Shown: positions 1 to 10,973, numbered from the stretch's first letter. The stretch: DNA of 64,000 nucleotides from Thioalkalivibrio sulfidiphilus (GCF_000377945.1 NZ_KB898925.1:1-64000), one strand, 5' to 3'. Numbers and translations are program-made. The notes: generated by a model not told the origin, from the sequence alone.

Positions 1-1
1 C

Positions 2-574
2 GGCTGGTGGGCGCTGGAGCCGGGCTTGGAGCTGACCGAGCTGCGCTATCGGGCCGCCGGCTGGGAATGTGAGCGACGCCTGATCGTGGTGCGCCAATCG
101 GTCAAGCGCAAAACGGCGCCGGGCAAGACGCTGTCGCTGTTTGCGGATGACCCGGACATTCAGGGCTGGCGCTATGGCGCTTTCGTCACCAGCCTCGATC
201 TGCCGATGGTGGAGGTCTGGCGCACTTACCGTGGGCGGGCGGACTGTGAGAATCGGATCAAGGAGCTGAAGGCGGATTTCGGTTTGGACGCGTTCAACAT
301 GCGGGACTTCTGGGCGACGGAAGCCGCCTTGAGCTTTGCGATGCTGGCCTACAACTTGATGAGCCTGTTTCGTCAGGCCGTGTTGCGTTCCCGAATCCAG
401 CATACCCTCTCCACTCTGCATGGCCTGGTGTTGGCCATCGGCGGCTCTTGGCACCCGGATGTCAAACAGAACAAGCTGATGCTATCCGTACCCCGTCGAA
501 AACGTGCTTGGTTCGCGGGTCTCTGGGCCAATGCATCCGCCCCGCCCGTCATTCATGGGCTGCATGCCGGCTAA
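2..574 (+). mobile_element. IS1380-type transposase, 3' end (cut by window edge)
   Basis: The open frame runs in from the left edge and stops at 574, so only the C-terminal ~190 residues are seen. The segment YRGRADCENRIKELKADFG (about codons 75-95 of the visible part) has the Y-x2-R-x3-E-x3-I-x2-LK form of DDE transposases, where the Glu is the last catalytic residue; the following FNMRDFWATEAAL stretch fits the IS1380 family. It would cut and join the insertion sequence ends. The left end and the other catalytic Asp residues lie outside the window, so I cannot say whether the element is intact. No terminal inverted repeat was recognised after the stop codon. Confidence 0.75.
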
Positions 575-608
575 TGGACAATCTGGGTTGAAAAAAGAGA
601 AACCGACT

Positions 609-698
609 AAATCCTGTAGATCATGTGAATCCTGTCTGATGTTTTCCATTGGTCTCGCATCCTGTAAATCCTGAAAAATCCTGTTCATCCTGTCCATT
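609..698. repeat. Short-unit array, single arm (ATCCTGT, period 9)
   Basis: Degenerate tandem copies of ATCCTGTNN between the transposase stop and the HAD gene stop. It is the same sequence family as the right arm of the paired repeat at 43834-43993, but no complementary left arm is present here. The missing arm may have been lost when the adjacent insertion sequence arrived. Confidence 0.7.
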
Positions 699-704
699 AG
701 GTGT

Positions 705-1634
705 TCAGTCCGACAAATGCCGCGGGGCCTTGCCGACCTTGTCGCCCAGGGCCCTTTCGCGGTCGGTGACGATGCGTTCGGCGATCTCGCGCACGGCGTC
801 GGTGAGCCACATGTAGGTCTGGGAGCCTTCACGGTAGTCCGCCGGACCGAAGGCCTGCACGCGGCCCTGGCGCTGCAGCTCGTTCACCTGGCTGAATTCC
901 TTGCGCTGGCCCGGGTTGTACACGCCGTAGGTCCGCCCGCCGTTGCGCTTGACCACGGAGAACACCGGCACGTCGGAGGGACCGTCGGCCACGTAGATCA
1001 TGTTCTGGAACGGGATGCGCCGCTCCGCTTCCGGTACGGCCGCATTCACCTCGATCTGGTTCGGGTGCTTGTTCACACCCTTGTTGATCTCGAACACCGC
1101 GCGGGTCTTGGTGGTGTTGTCCAGCACGTAACCGATCTGTGAGATCACCGATGAATCCCCGTCCGGATCCTCCACGAACTCGCAACCCCAGACCCCGTCC
1201 AGGAAAGGCGCGATCGCACTGCCGCGGATGGTGCGCGTGAAGCCGGTGCTGACCACGTAGTGTTCCAGGGTGATGTCGTGGTGGGCGAAGCGCGGCTCGC
1301 GCTCCACCGCAGCCTTCAGTTCACCGAAGAAATCCGGCAGGCCCGGATAGAATTGCAGGCGCGCGCCCAGCTCGCCCAGCTTCTGGTTGCTCAGGTCCTT
1401 GAAGATGCCCCGGCGCACATAGGCCAGCACGTGGTTGAGGTAGTTCATCTCCCCGGAGACCTGCTCGGAACCACGCTTGCGGAAGACCTCGGCCAGTTCG
1501 TTCACCTCGGTCCAGAAGGCACGCTCGTCCACCCCGTATTCCTCGAACAGGGGCCGCTGCATGTACCCGGGGATCAGGGTCTTGTCGAAGTCCCAGACCA
1601 CCGCGATGATCGTCTGGGTGAACAATGTGGTCAT
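705..1634 (-). CDS. HAD-superfamily hydrolase / phosphatase-like protein
   Basis: The protein has 309 residues. The HAD motif I is near the N-terminus as WDFDKTL (about residues 13-19), giving the nucleophile Asp and the acid/base Asp. The later YVADGPSDVPVF (about 220-231) fits motif IV, the Mg-binding acidic pair. The family hydrolyses phosphate esters through an aspartyl-phosphate; the substrate cannot be told from sequence. No signal peptide or membrane segment is seen, so it is probably cytosolic. I start at ATG 1634 because the extra N-terminal codons upstream have no HAD similarity. It stands alone between an insertion sequence and a toxin-antitoxin pair. Confidence 0.75.
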   Translation of the reverse strand: MTTLFTQTIIAVVWDFDKTLIPGYMQRPLFEEYGVDERAFWTEVNELAEVFRKRGSEQVSGEMNYLNHVLAYVRRGIFKDLSNQKLGELGARLQFYPGLPDFFGELKAAVEREPRFAHHDITLEHYVVSTGFTRTIRGSAIAPFLDGVWGCEFVEDPDGDSSVISQIGYVLDNTTKTRAVFEINKGVNKHPNQIEVNAAVPEAERRIPFQNMIYVADGPSDVPVFSVVKRNGGRTYGVYNPGQRKEFSQVNELQRQGRVQAFGPADYREGSQTYMWLTDAVREIAERIVTDRERALGDKVGKAPRHLSD

Positions 1635-1668
1635 GTGCGTGCCCTCGCATGAGCGCGATGGAAAATCC

Positions 1669-1764
1669 AACGCAAAGACGCGAAGACGCAAAGGGCGCGA
1701 AGATTTCTGAAATTTTCATTCCCGATTTTTTGCGTCCTTGGCGTCTTTGCGCCTTTGCGTTGAA
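1669..1764. repeat. Paired short-unit inverted repeat (ACGCAAAG, period 8)
   Basis: The left arm is ACGCAAAG / ACGCGAAG / ACGCAAAG in tandem. The right arm carries the complement (GTCTTTGCGCCTTTGCGTT). They flank an AT-rich spacer between the HAD gene start and the antitoxin gene end. Same family as 2535-2580, 54827-54926 and 60390-60530. Confidence 0.85.
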
Positions 1765-1791
1765 GGCCCTTCATACGTTGCGACTCATAAA

Positions 1792-2118
1792 TCAGGCGGC
1801 CTCGGACTTCAAACGCACCTTCAGCTGCTGCCCTTCCTGTTCCTGCAGGACCCGCAGTATGGCGAACAGGTTCTCCGCCGTGGGATTTCCGGCCGGGCCC
1901 AGCATACGTTGCAGGCTTTTGGAAGAGCGTCCCAACTCCTTGCCCAATGCCTCGAACCCCAGGGTCGCGTTGACGTAGTCCCGAAGCAGGGACTTGCCGG
2001 AACCCAATTCACCGGCCAGAAGTTCATTGACCGCTTCAGTCAACAAGGCACGGCGATAGGCGGCATCCCGCCGGACACGGGCCTGCACCGTTTGCCTGAA
2101 CTCCCGGGTGAGTGCCAT
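1792..2118 (-). CDS. HigA-like antitoxin (XRE-type DNA-binding)
   Basis: 108 residues from ATG 2118. The C-terminal half (GFEALGKELGRSSKSLQRML followed by GNPTAENLFAILRVL) has the helix-turn-helix layout of the addiction-module antidote family that pairs with Gp49/HigB-like toxins. It should bind and neutralise the toxin encoded just upstream and repress the shared promoter. The toxin gene ends at 2130, 11 bp before this start, so the two are co-transcribed in toxin-first order, typical of higBA. ATG 2118 is preferred to the start five codons upstream because family members begin at this methionine. Confidence 0.8.
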   Translation of the reverse strand: MALTREFRQTVQARVRRDAAYRRALLTEAVNELLAGELGSGKSLLRDYVNATLGFEALGKELGRSSKSLQRMLGPAGNPTAENLFAILRVLQEQEGQQLKVRLKSEAA

Positions 2119-2129
2119 GGATGAACCCC

Positions 2130-2450
2130 TCATAGTCGCTGTTTGTAAGCACGCCAGCAGGATTTGGCGGCCTCAATGTCCGTCTGCTGACCCTTCTTCG
2201 TTCCACCACCCAGCAGGATCACCAGCTCGGGGCCATCCAGCCCCAGATAGACCCTGTATCCGGGTCCGAAAGCGATGCGAAGCTCGTGGACCCCCTGGCC
2301 TACCGACTTGAGCCCCGAGACGTTGCCCTGCTCAAGGCGGGCCAGCGCCGTGGTGATCCGGGCAGCAGCCGGTGCATTGAGCCCATTGAACCAGCGCTCA
2401 AACGGCGCCCGACCCGCCGCGTCCACGAAGACGTCCAACTTCCTTGTCAT
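2130..2450 (-). CDS. HigB/Gp49-like toxin of a type II toxin-antitoxin module
   Basis: 106 residues (MTRKLDVFVDAAGRAPFERWF...). The LEQGNVSGLKSVGQGVHELRI and GPGYRVYLG segments are those of the RelE/HigB-type 'addiction module killer' family, ribosome-dependent mRNA interferases that slow translation when the antitoxin is degraded. The gene is short, basic and first in a two-gene operon, with the antitoxin following. A perfect dyad lies 10 bp upstream of the start codon (2461-2482). The toxic activity is inferred from the family and not visible as a single catalytic motif. Confidence 0.8.
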   Translation of the reverse strand: MTRKLDVFVDAAGRAPFERWFNGLNAPAAARITTALARLEQGNVSGLKSVGQGVHELRIAFGPGYRVYLGLDGPELVILLGGGTKKGQQTDIEAAKSCWRAYKQRL

Positions 2451-2460
2451 CAGCACTCCT

Positions 2461-2482
2461 ATGGTAACATATTAGTTACCAT
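2461..2482 (-). promoter_or_regulatory. Candidate operator of the toxin-antitoxin operon
   Basis: A perfect inverted repeat, ATGGTAAC-N6-GTTACCAT, 10 bp upstream of the toxin start codon. Type II modules are usually self-repressed by the antitoxin or the complex at such a dyad. This assignment is by position and symmetry only. Confidence 0.6.
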
Positions 2483-2534
2483 TTGTCCTCGTTCATTCTC
2501 CAGAAGCGAGGAGGTTTATTCGTTCCAGACTAAA

Positions 2535-2580
2535 CCTTTGCGCTTCTTTGCGTCTTTGCGCCTTTGCGTTGAAGGCTTTT
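2535..2580. repeat. Short-unit array, single arm (CTTTGCGN, period 8)
   Basis: Tandem CTTTGCGT/CTTTGCGC units ending just before the parE stop codon. They match the right arm of the paired repeat at 1669-1764, including the TGAAGG tail, but there is no left arm here. Confidence 0.75.
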
Positions 2581-2584
2581 CAAG

Positions 2585-4645
<2,061 letters not shown>

Positions 4646-4647
4646 TC

Positions 4648-7600
4648 ATGCTTGCTACCGACCCCAGCCTCAACATCTCCGTCTTCGCCTCCGCCGGCTC
4701 CGGCAAGACCTACCTGCTGGTGACCCGCATCCTGCGTCTGCTGCTGGCCGGGGCCCGGCCCGACGGCATCCTGGCGGTGACCTTCACCCGCCTGGCGGCC
4801 GGCGAGATGCAGAGCCGGCTCACGGAACGGCTGCGGGAATGGCAGACGCTGGACGATGCGGCCTTGGACGGGGCACTGGCGGACATGGGTGTGAGCGTGG
4901 ACGATGCCGTGCGGGAACGGGCCCGGCGGCTGTTCGAGCAGACCCTGCTGGCGGACCGCCCGGTGCGCACCACCACCTTCCATGCCTTCTGCCAGGACCT
5001 GCTGGCCCGTTTCCCCCTGGAGGCCCGGGTGCCGCCCGGGTTTGAACTGGCGGACAACGAGCGGGAGTTGCAGGACCGGGCCTGGGACGCCCTGGTGAGC
5101 GAGGCCACCCGGGCGCCGGACGCCCCTCTGGCGCAGGCCCTGGAGGCCCTGATCGGTGCACTCAACGGTGTGGACAGCGTGCGCAAGGCCCTGGACGGCT
5201 TCCTGTCCCACCGGGAGGACTGGTGGGCCTGGACGGAACACGAGGCCGATCCCCTCGCCTTCGCCCGGGCACGCATCACCGAGGCCCTGGCGGCGGACCC
5301 GGACGCCGACCCCCGGGCCGACTGCCTGGACCCGGCCACGCGCGCAGACCTGGCCGATCTCGCACAGCTGCTGGCGCGCAACACCAACACGGACAAGCCC
5401 CTCGGCCAGGCCCTGGCCGATGCCCTGGCCGTCGGGGATACCGGCGTCCTCTTCGATGCCGCCCGGGCCGCCCTGCTCACCCAGAAGAACACCCCCCGGG
5501 CCCGTAAGCAGAGCGCGGCCCAGGCCAAGCGCCTGGGCGGCGAGGCCGCCGAGGACCGCTTGCTGGAACTCCATGGCAGGCTTGGCGAACGCCTGCTGGC
5601 GGCCCTGGACGGGCTCGCCCGCCAGCACAGCCTGCGCCTCAACGGCGCCTGGTTCACCGCCGGCCTGCGCTATCTGGAACACTACCAGGCCCTCAAGGAG
5701 GAGTTGCGCACCCTGGACTTCACGGACCTGGAGTGGCGCGCCTACCAGCTGCTCAACCACGGCGATCATGCCCTGTGGGTGCAGTACCGCCTGGACAGCC
5801 GCATCGAGCACCTGCTCATCGACGAGTTCCAGGACACCAACCCCACCCAGTGGCGCCTGATCCTGCCCCTGCTGGAGGAACTGGCCGCCCACGGGGACCG
5901 CCAGGGCCGCAGCGTGTTCCTGGTGGGGGACACCAAGCAGTCCATCTACAGCTTCCGCCGCGCCGACCCCCGGCTGCAGGAGATCGCCGCCCGCTGGGTC
6001 GAGGAGCGGCTGAACGGCCGGCCCGAGACCCTGGACTGGTCCTGGCGCTCGAGCCCCGCGGTGATGGACTTCGTCAACCGGGTGTTCACCGCCTGCCCCG
6101 CCCTGCACGCAGCCCTGCCCGGCTTCCACCCCCACGACACCCACCTCAAGGACCTCTGGGGCCGGGTGGAGGTCTGGCCGCTGATCCAGGCGGACAAGGA
6201 AACCGAGGAGGACACGCCGGCATCCCAGGGCCTGCGCGACCCGCTCACCACCCCCCGACCCGACCCGGGCGAAAGCCTGCACGCCCGGGAGGGGGCGCGT
6301 ATCGCCGCGCGCATCCGGGAGATGGTCGACGGCGGACAGGTGGTGGGCCGGGGCACGTCGGCCCGGCCCATGCATTTCGGCGACGTCACCATCCTGGTGC
6401 GCAACCGCACCCACGTGGGCGCCATCGAGGACGCTCTGCGGGATGCGGGCATCCCCTACCTGAGCGCCGCCCGGGGCGAACTGCTGGATCACTTGGAGGT
6501 GCGTGACCTGGAGGCCCTGCTGCGGGTGCTCATCACGCCCCATGACGACCTGGCCCTGGCCCAGGTGCTGCGCTCGCCCCTGTTCGACGTGACGCACCCG
6601 GAACTGGAGCGCCTGGCGGATGCCGGACCCGGTCCCTGGCACGAGCGCCTGGAGCGGCTGGCCCCGGAGCTGCCGCCCGGCAGCGCCCTGAAACGGGCGG
6701 CCGACAAACTCACCCGGTGGCGGGGATGGAGCGGCGCCCTGCCGGTGCACGACCTGCTGGACCGCATCTTCCTGGACGGCAACGTGCTCGCCCGTTACCA
6801 GGCCGGCAGCCGGGCGGACCGGGTGCCCACGGTGATGGCGAGCCTGATCCGCTTCCTGGAACTGGCCCTGGAGGTGGACAGCGGCCGCTACCCCAGCCTG
6901 GTGCATTTCCTGGCCCGGCTGCGGGGCCTGCGTGACCGGTCGGATGCGGCGCCCGACACCCCGCCGGTGCGCGGCGCCGAGCAGCGGGTACGCATCATGA
7001 CCATCCACGCCTCCAAGGGCCTGGAGGCCCCGGTGATATTCCTGGCCGATGCCGCCGCCGTGCCCAGGGACCACAAGACCTACGAACCCCTGGTGCACTG
7101 GCCCGCCGGGGAACCCCGGCCCCGGCTCATGCAGCTGCTGCCCAAGAGCGATGACGTGGACAGCCTCACCCGGCAGGCACTGGCGCATCACCAGACCGCC
7201 CGCGAGCGGGAGGAGGCCAACCTGCTCTACGTGGCCCTGACCCGGGCCCGGCAGGTCCTGATCGTCAGCGCCAGCGCCCGCGGCAAGGGCGACGGCGGCT
7301 GGTACGGCCGCATTCGCGAGGCCATTGCCCCGGAGGCGGTCAGCGAAGAGCTGGATACGGGTGTGCCCGGCCGCTTCGCGGAGGACGGCAGCTGGGTGCA
7401 CGAGGTCGGCACGCCGCCCGTGGCCGCGGAGCAGGCGGCCGCGACACCGCCGCCGGTGCAGGTCCCCGAGGGCCTCAACCGGCGCCTGGATTGCGCCGCG
7501 CCGGAACGGGAGATCGCCCCCAGCCGGGCGGCCGCGGGCTATGCCGAGGGGGAACGGGAGGATGGTGACGAGGACGCCCGCCTGCGGGGCGTGGGCATTC

Positions 7601-8049
7601 ACCGCTTGCTGGAATGGCTGGCAGGAGGCACGCGGGACAGCGACGCGTCCCTGATCCGGCGCCTGGCCGCCGAACTGGGCCTGGACCCCGGGCATCCCGA
7701 TCTGGGGGAATGGCTTGCCGAGGCCCGCGCGGTGCTGGCCGAGCCCGGCCTCGCGGCGGTGTTCGGCCCCGCGCCCGACTGTGTCGATTACTGCGAGGTC
7801 CCCCTGCAGTACACCGCCGCCGACGGACGCACCGTGTATGGCATCATCGACCGCCTGCGGGTGGGCCCCGAGCGCATCCTGCTCGTCGACTACAAGACCC
7901 ACCGGGTGGCCGACCAGGCCGCCGCCCGGCAGGTGGCCGAGGCCTATGCCGCCCCCATGGCGCTGTACGCCGAGGGCGTGCGCAGGCTCTGGCCCGGCAG
8001 GACGGTGGAGGCCCGGCTGCTGTTCACCCACCTGCGGGCGCTCGTATGA
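4648..8049 (+). CDS. UvrD-family helicase-nuclease, AddA/RecB-like
   Basis: 1133 residues. The Walker A motif ASAGSGKT lies near the N-terminus (about 14-21). Motif II is DEFQDTNPTQW (about 392), followed by the GDTKQSIYSFRRA motif and a late helicase motif around VALTRARQ (about 866). The C-terminal part has LLVDYKTHRVA (about 1078), the PD-(D/E)xK nuclease core of the AddA/RecB type. It should unwind and degrade DNA ends to start recombination repair. No addB or recC/recD gene is nearby. ATG 4648 is chosen because MLATDPSLNISVFASAGSGKT is the family's normal N-terminus and the preceding codons are repeat DNA. Confidence 0.85.
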   Translation: MLATDPSLNISVFASAGSGKTYLLVTRILRLLLAGARPDGILAVTFTRLAAGEMQSRLTERLREWQTLDDAALDGALADMGVSVDDAVRERARRLFEQTLLADRPVRTTTFHAFCQDLLARFPLEARVPPGFELADNERELQDRAWDALVSEATRAPDAPLAQALEALIGALNGVDSVRKALDGFLSHREDWWAWTEHEADPLAFARARITEALAADPDADPRADCLDPATRADLADLAQLLARNTNTDKPLGQALADALAVGDTGVLFDAARAALLTQKNTPRARKQSAAQAKRLGGEAAEDRLLELHGRLGERLLAALDGLARQHSLRLNGAWFTAGLRYLEHYQALKEELRTLDFTDLEWRAYQLLNHGDHALWVQYRLDSRIEHLLIDEFQDTNPTQWRLILPLLEELAAHGDRQGRSVFLVGDTKQSIYSFRRADPRLQEIAARWVEERLNGRPETLDWSWRSSPAVMDFVNRVFTACPALHAALPGFHPHDTHLKDLWGRVEVWPLIQADKETEEDTPASQGLRDPLTTPRPDPGESLHAREGARIAARIREMVDGGQVVGRGTSARPMHFGDVTILVRNRTHVGAIEDALRDAGIPYLSAARGELLDHLEVRDLEALLRVLITPHDDLALAQVLRSPLFDVTHPELERLADAGPGPWHERLERLAPELPPGSALKRAADKLTRWRGWSGALPVHDLLDRIFLDGNVLARYQAGSRADRVPTVMASLIRFLELALEVDSGRYPSLVHFLARLRGLRDRSDAAPDTPPVRGAEQRVRIMTIHASKGLEAPVIFLADAAAVPRDHKTYEPLVHWPAGEPRPRLMQLLPKSDDVDSLTRQALAHHQTAREREEANLLYVALTRARQVLIVSASARGKGDGGWYGRIREAIAPEAVSEELDTGVPGRFAEDGSWVHEVGTPPVAAEQAAATPPPVQVPEGLNRRLDCAAPEREIAPSRAAAGYAEGEREDGDEDARLRGVGIHRLLEWLAGGTRDSDASLIRRLAAELGLDPGHPDLGEWLAEARAVLAEPGLAAVFGPAPDCVDYCEVPLQYTAADGRTVYGIIDRLRVGPERILLVDYKTHRVADQAAARQVAEAYAAPMALYAEGVRRLWPGRTVEARLLFTHLRALV

Positions 8050-8053
8050 GCGA

Positions 8054-8145
8054 ATTCAATATTCAAGATTCAAAATTCAAAGGGAACACGGCTGTAGACG
8101 ACTTGGCCCATCGCCCCTTTGAATTTTGAATCTTGAATATTGAAT
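8054..8145. repeat. Paired short-unit inverted repeat (ATTCAAN, period 7)
   Basis: Left arm 8054-8084 (four ATTCAAN units plus GGG) and right arm 8115-8145 are perfect 31-bp complements around a 30-bp spacer. It lies between two rightward genes and starts 5 bp after the addA-like stop codon. Confidence 0.9.
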
Positions 8146-8212
8146 CATCCCTCACCCGTCCCAATCTATCCGGATTGACCCACTTCATCCCGAACCCGGA
8201 GGAACCACCCCC

Positions 8213-9073
8213 ATGTCCGACTCCCCTTACATCTTCGACGTCACCCAGGCCAACTTCGACCAGGTGGTGCTGGAGGGTTCACGGGAACGGCCGGTGCTGG
8301 TGGACTTCTGGGCCGCCTGGTGCCAGCCCTGCCAGATGCTCATGCCGGTGCTGGCGAAGCTGGCCGAGGCCTACGGTGGACGCTTCATCCTGGCCAAGGT
8401 CAATTCCGACGAGCAACAGGCCCTGGCGAGCCGCTACGGCATCCGCAGCCTGCCCACGGTGATGCTGTTCCGCCACGGCAAGCCCGTGGACCAGTTCATG
8501 GGGGTGCAGCCGGAATCCACCATCCGCGCCCTGCTGGAAAAGCACCTGCCCCGCCCCTCGGACAAGCAGCGCGCGACCGCCCAGGCCCAGCTGGCGGCCG
8601 GTGATGCCCAGGGTGCGCTCGCGACCCTTCAGGCGGCCCTGGCAGAGGACGCGGACAACCAGGCCATCAAGATCGACATCGCCCGGGCCCTGATGGCCCT
8701 GGGACGGGCCGACGAGGCGGACGAGACCCTGAAGACCCTGCCCATGGACCTGCACCAGGAGGAGGAGGTCCAGCGCCTGGAGGCGTTGGTGCAGTTCGCC
8801 CGGGTGGCGGCACGGGGCGAGGAATTGCAGACACTGGAGGCGCAGGTCGAGGCCGGCGACAACCCGGAGGCCCTGCACCGGGTGGCGGCGGCCAGGATCC
8901 TCTCGGAAGACTACGAGGCGGCGCTGTCCCTGCTGCTCAAGCTCATGCAGAAACACCGCAAGTACGCCGACGAGGCCGGCCACAAGGGCCTGCTGGCCGC
9001 CTTCGAACTGCTGGGCGCCCAGCACCCGCTGGTGAAGGAATACCGGAGGAAGATGGTGAGCCTGCTCTATTGA
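8213..9073 (+). CDS. cnoX: Thioredoxin-TPR protein, CnoX/YbbN type
   Basis: 286 residues. The N-terminal thioredoxin domain (about 1-110) keeps an active-site-like WCQPC (Cys37 and Cys40) and the cis-Pro segment SLPTV. The rest is tetratricopeptide-like helical repeats rich in Ala and Leu. E. coli CnoX is a chaperedoxin that protects proteins from hypochlorous acid and delivers them to GroEL. E. coli CnoX lacks the full CxxC, whereas this one has it and may be redox-active. There is no signal peptide, so it is cytosolic. It is a single gene with its own start after a repeat. Confidence 0.85.
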   Translation: MSDSPYIFDVTQANFDQVVLEGSRERPVLVDFWAAWCQPCQMLMPVLAKLAEAYGGRFILAKVNSDEQQALASRYGIRSLPTVMLFRHGKPVDQFMGVQPESTIRALLEKHLPRPSDKQRATAQAQLAAGDAQGALATLQAALAEDADNQAIKIDIARALMALGRADEADETLKTLPMDLHQEEEVQRLEALVQFARVAARGEELQTLEAQVEAGDNPEALHRVAAARILSEDYEAALSLLLKLMQKHRKYADEAGHKGLLAAFELLGAQHPLVKEYRRKMVSLLY

Positions 9074-9077
9074 GCAG

Positions 9078-9154
9078 GCGTGAGGGGTGAGGTGCCCGGG
9101 GTGAGGCGTGCCGGGTTGATTTCACGCCTTTCACCTCACACCTCCCGCATCACC
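9078..9154. repeat. Paired short-unit inverted repeat (GTGAGGN, period 7)
   Basis: GTGAGGG/GTGAGGT/GTGAGGC units on the left and imperfect CCTCACACCTCCC units on the right, between the convergent cnoX and dsbC genes. The right arm runs over the dsbC stop codon. Confidence 0.65.
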
Positions 9155-9878
9155 GGCCGTTCTTGACCTGCTCCAGGATCGCCGCCAGCTCGTTGGCCGG
9201 GCGGTAGCCGGGCAGCATCTGGCCGCCTTCCAGGACGATGGCCGGGGTACCCTGCACGCCGACCTGTTCACCCAGGAGCATGTGGGCCTGCACCGGGTTG
9301 TCGCAGTTCTTCACCGGGATGTCCCTGCCCAGCTTGGCCTCGTCCATGGCGTGGTTGCGGTCGTCGGCACACCAGATGCCCACCGCCTTGCGGTAGCTGG
9401 GGGAGTCCACACCGGTGCGCGGGAACAGCAGGTAGCGCACCTTGATGCCCAGGTCGTTGATCTGCTCCATCTCCGCGTGCATGCGGCGGCAGAAGGTGCA
9501 GTCGGCATCGGTGAACACCGTGATGGTGTGTTTCACCTCGCCCTTGGGGGCGTAGACCACCATGCGGGACTCGTCCTGGGCCTCCATCACCACCTTGCGG
9601 GCCTCGGTCCGGCTGGCCTCGGTGAGGTTGGTGCGGCTGGCCATCTCCACCAGGTTGCCCTGCAGGACGTACTGGCCATCGCCGGTGGCATAGAAGATCT
9701 GGGTGCCATAGCGGATCTCGTAGAGGCCGGGCACCGGGCTTTCCAGCACGGCATCGGCGGTGACACCGGGGATCAGGTCCTTGAGGCGCTCCTGCGCAGT
9801 CTGGGCCAGGGCGGCATGGGACACCACGGCCAGGGACAGGGCCACGGCCGGCAAGCGTTTGGACAGGGTCTTGAGCAT
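9150..9878 (-). CDS. dsbC: Thiol:disulfide interchange protein DsbC
   Basis: 242 residues. A signal peptide (about 1-25, ending HAALA) sends it to the periplasm. An N-terminal dimerisation domain (about 27-90) is followed by a thioredoxin fold with the active-site CTFC (Cys127, Cys130; E. coli DsbC has CGYC) and a cis-Pro loop GVQGTPAIV. It should isomerise wrong disulfides in secreted proteins, recharged by DsbD. ATG 9878 is preferred because the hydrophobic signal follows directly; codons further upstream are repeat DNA. It lies just downstream of xerD in the same direction. Confidence 0.9.
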   Translation of the reverse strand: MLKTLSKRLPAVALSLAVVSHAALAQTAQERLKDLIPGVTADAVLESPVPGLYEIRYGTQIFYATGDGQYVLQGNLVEMASRTNLTEASRTEARKVVMEAQDESRMVVYAPKGEVKHTITVFTDADCTFCRRMHAEMEQINDLGIKVRYLLFPRTGVDSPSYRKAVGIWCADDRNHAMDEAKLGRDIPVKNCDNPVQAHMLLGEQVGVQGTPAIVLEGGQMLPGYRPANELAAILEQVKNGR

Positions 9879-9956
9879 GAAATGAAACCTTGAGTGGGGG
9901 TCAAAAAGAGGATCGGATGCGTATAAGACGCGCCATGATGACAAAAATTCACTCCG

Positions 9957-10027
9957 AAGTGAGAAGTGCGAATTGAGAAGTGGGAAATAGGCCCAACTTC
10001 TCACTTCCCAATTCACACTTCCCACTT
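9957..10027. repeat. Paired short-unit inverted repeat (AAGTGNG, period 7)
   Basis: AAGTGAG/AAGTGCG/AATTGAG/AAGTGGG units followed by complementary CTTCTCACTTCCC units, between xerD and dsbC. Same family as 49719-49784. The right arm reaches the xerD stop codon. Confidence 0.8.
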
Positions 10028-10952
10028 ATCCTCTCGGGTGGTGTTTGCCGTGCAGCTCCTTGAGCCTTGCCCGGGCCACGTGGGTGTAGATCTGGGTGGT
10101 GGAGAGGTCGCTGTGACCGAGCAGCATCTGCACCACGCGCAGGTCGGCGCCGTGGTTGAGCAGGTGGGTGGCGAAGGCGTGGCGCAGGGTATGGGGGGAG
10201 AGGTGCTTGTGAATGCCGGCCTGGGCGGCGTAGCGGCGCAGCAGGTGCCAGAAGGCCTGACGGGTCATGGCCCCGCCCCGGCGGGTGACGAACAGGTCGT
10301 CACTGGCCCCCTGCCCTGCCAGCAACGCCGGGCGGGCAGCACCGAGGTAACGCTCCACCCAGAGGGAGGCCTCCTCGCCCAGGGGCACCAGGCGCTCCTT
10401 GCTGCCCTTGCCCAGGGTGCGCACCACCCCGTGGCGCAGGTTCACCTGGTCCACCCTGAGCCCAACCAGCTCCGAGACCCGAAGCCCGGTGGCGTAGAGC
10501 AGTTCGAGCATGGCCCGGTCGCGCAACCCCAGGTCGGTGCCGGTATCCGGCGCTGCCAGCAGGGCCTCCACGTCCGCCTCGCTCAGGGTGTCCGGCAGGG
10601 GCCGGCCCAGCTTGGGGGAATCGATCTGGGCGGTGGGGTCGTCCTGGCGCCGCCCGTCGCGCACCTGGTGGCGGTAAAAACGCCTCAGGCTGGACAGCAG
10701 CCGCGCCGTGGACCGGGGCCGGGCGCCACCGGCCACCCGGTGTGACAGGTAGGCCAGCAGGTCGCCACGGTCCGCCTGCTCCACCCGCTTGCCCCGGGGC
10801 CCCAGCCAGCGGGCCAGGGCCATGAGATCTGCCCGGTAGGCGGCCAGGGTGTGATCGCTCAGGCCGTGCTCCGCCCAGATGGCGTCGAGGAAGGCGTCGA
10901 TGGCGGCCGTGGATGGATCGGCGATCTTTCCGGCCGTTGGGGCTGAGTTCAC
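10026..10952 (-). CDS. xerD: Site-specific tyrosine recombinase XerD
   Basis: 308 residues. The core-binding SAM-like domain is about 15-100. The catalytic domain carries ATGLRVSEL (Arg), GKGSKER (Lys), SPHTLRHAFATHLL (His-x2-Arg), LLGHSDLSTTQIYTHV (His and the nucleophile Tyr). With XerC it resolves chromosome dimers at dif, activated by FtsK. The position directly upstream of dsbC is the classical xerD-dsbC order, which favours XerD over XerC. The start is a GTG at 10952; no better ATG is available without cutting the N-terminal domain. Confidence 0.9.
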   Translation of the reverse strand: MNSAPTAGKIADPSTAAIDAFLDAIWAEHGLSDHTLAAYRADLMALARWLGPRGKRVEQADRGDLLAYLSHRVAGGARPRSTARLLSSLRRFYRHQVRDGRRQDDPTAQIDSPKLGRPLPDTLSEADVEALLAAPDTGTDLGLRDRAMLELLYATGLRVSELVGLRVDQVNLRHGVVRTLGKGSKERLVPLGEEASLWVERYLGAARPALLAGQGASDDLFVTRRGGAMTRQAFWHLLRRYAAQAGIHKHLSPHTLRHAFATHLLNHGADLRVVQMLLGHSDLSTTQIYTHVARARLKELHGKHHPRG

Positions 10953-10973
10953 GTACGCTGGCGAGGGTTTGAG

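Noticed and set aside
2461-2482. Same regulator for the toxin-antitoxin dyad and the arx dyads because both contain GTAAC/GTTAC
   Set aside because: The half-sites point in opposite order (GGTAAC-N6-GTTACC versus GTTAC-N6-GTAAC), so they are different sites.
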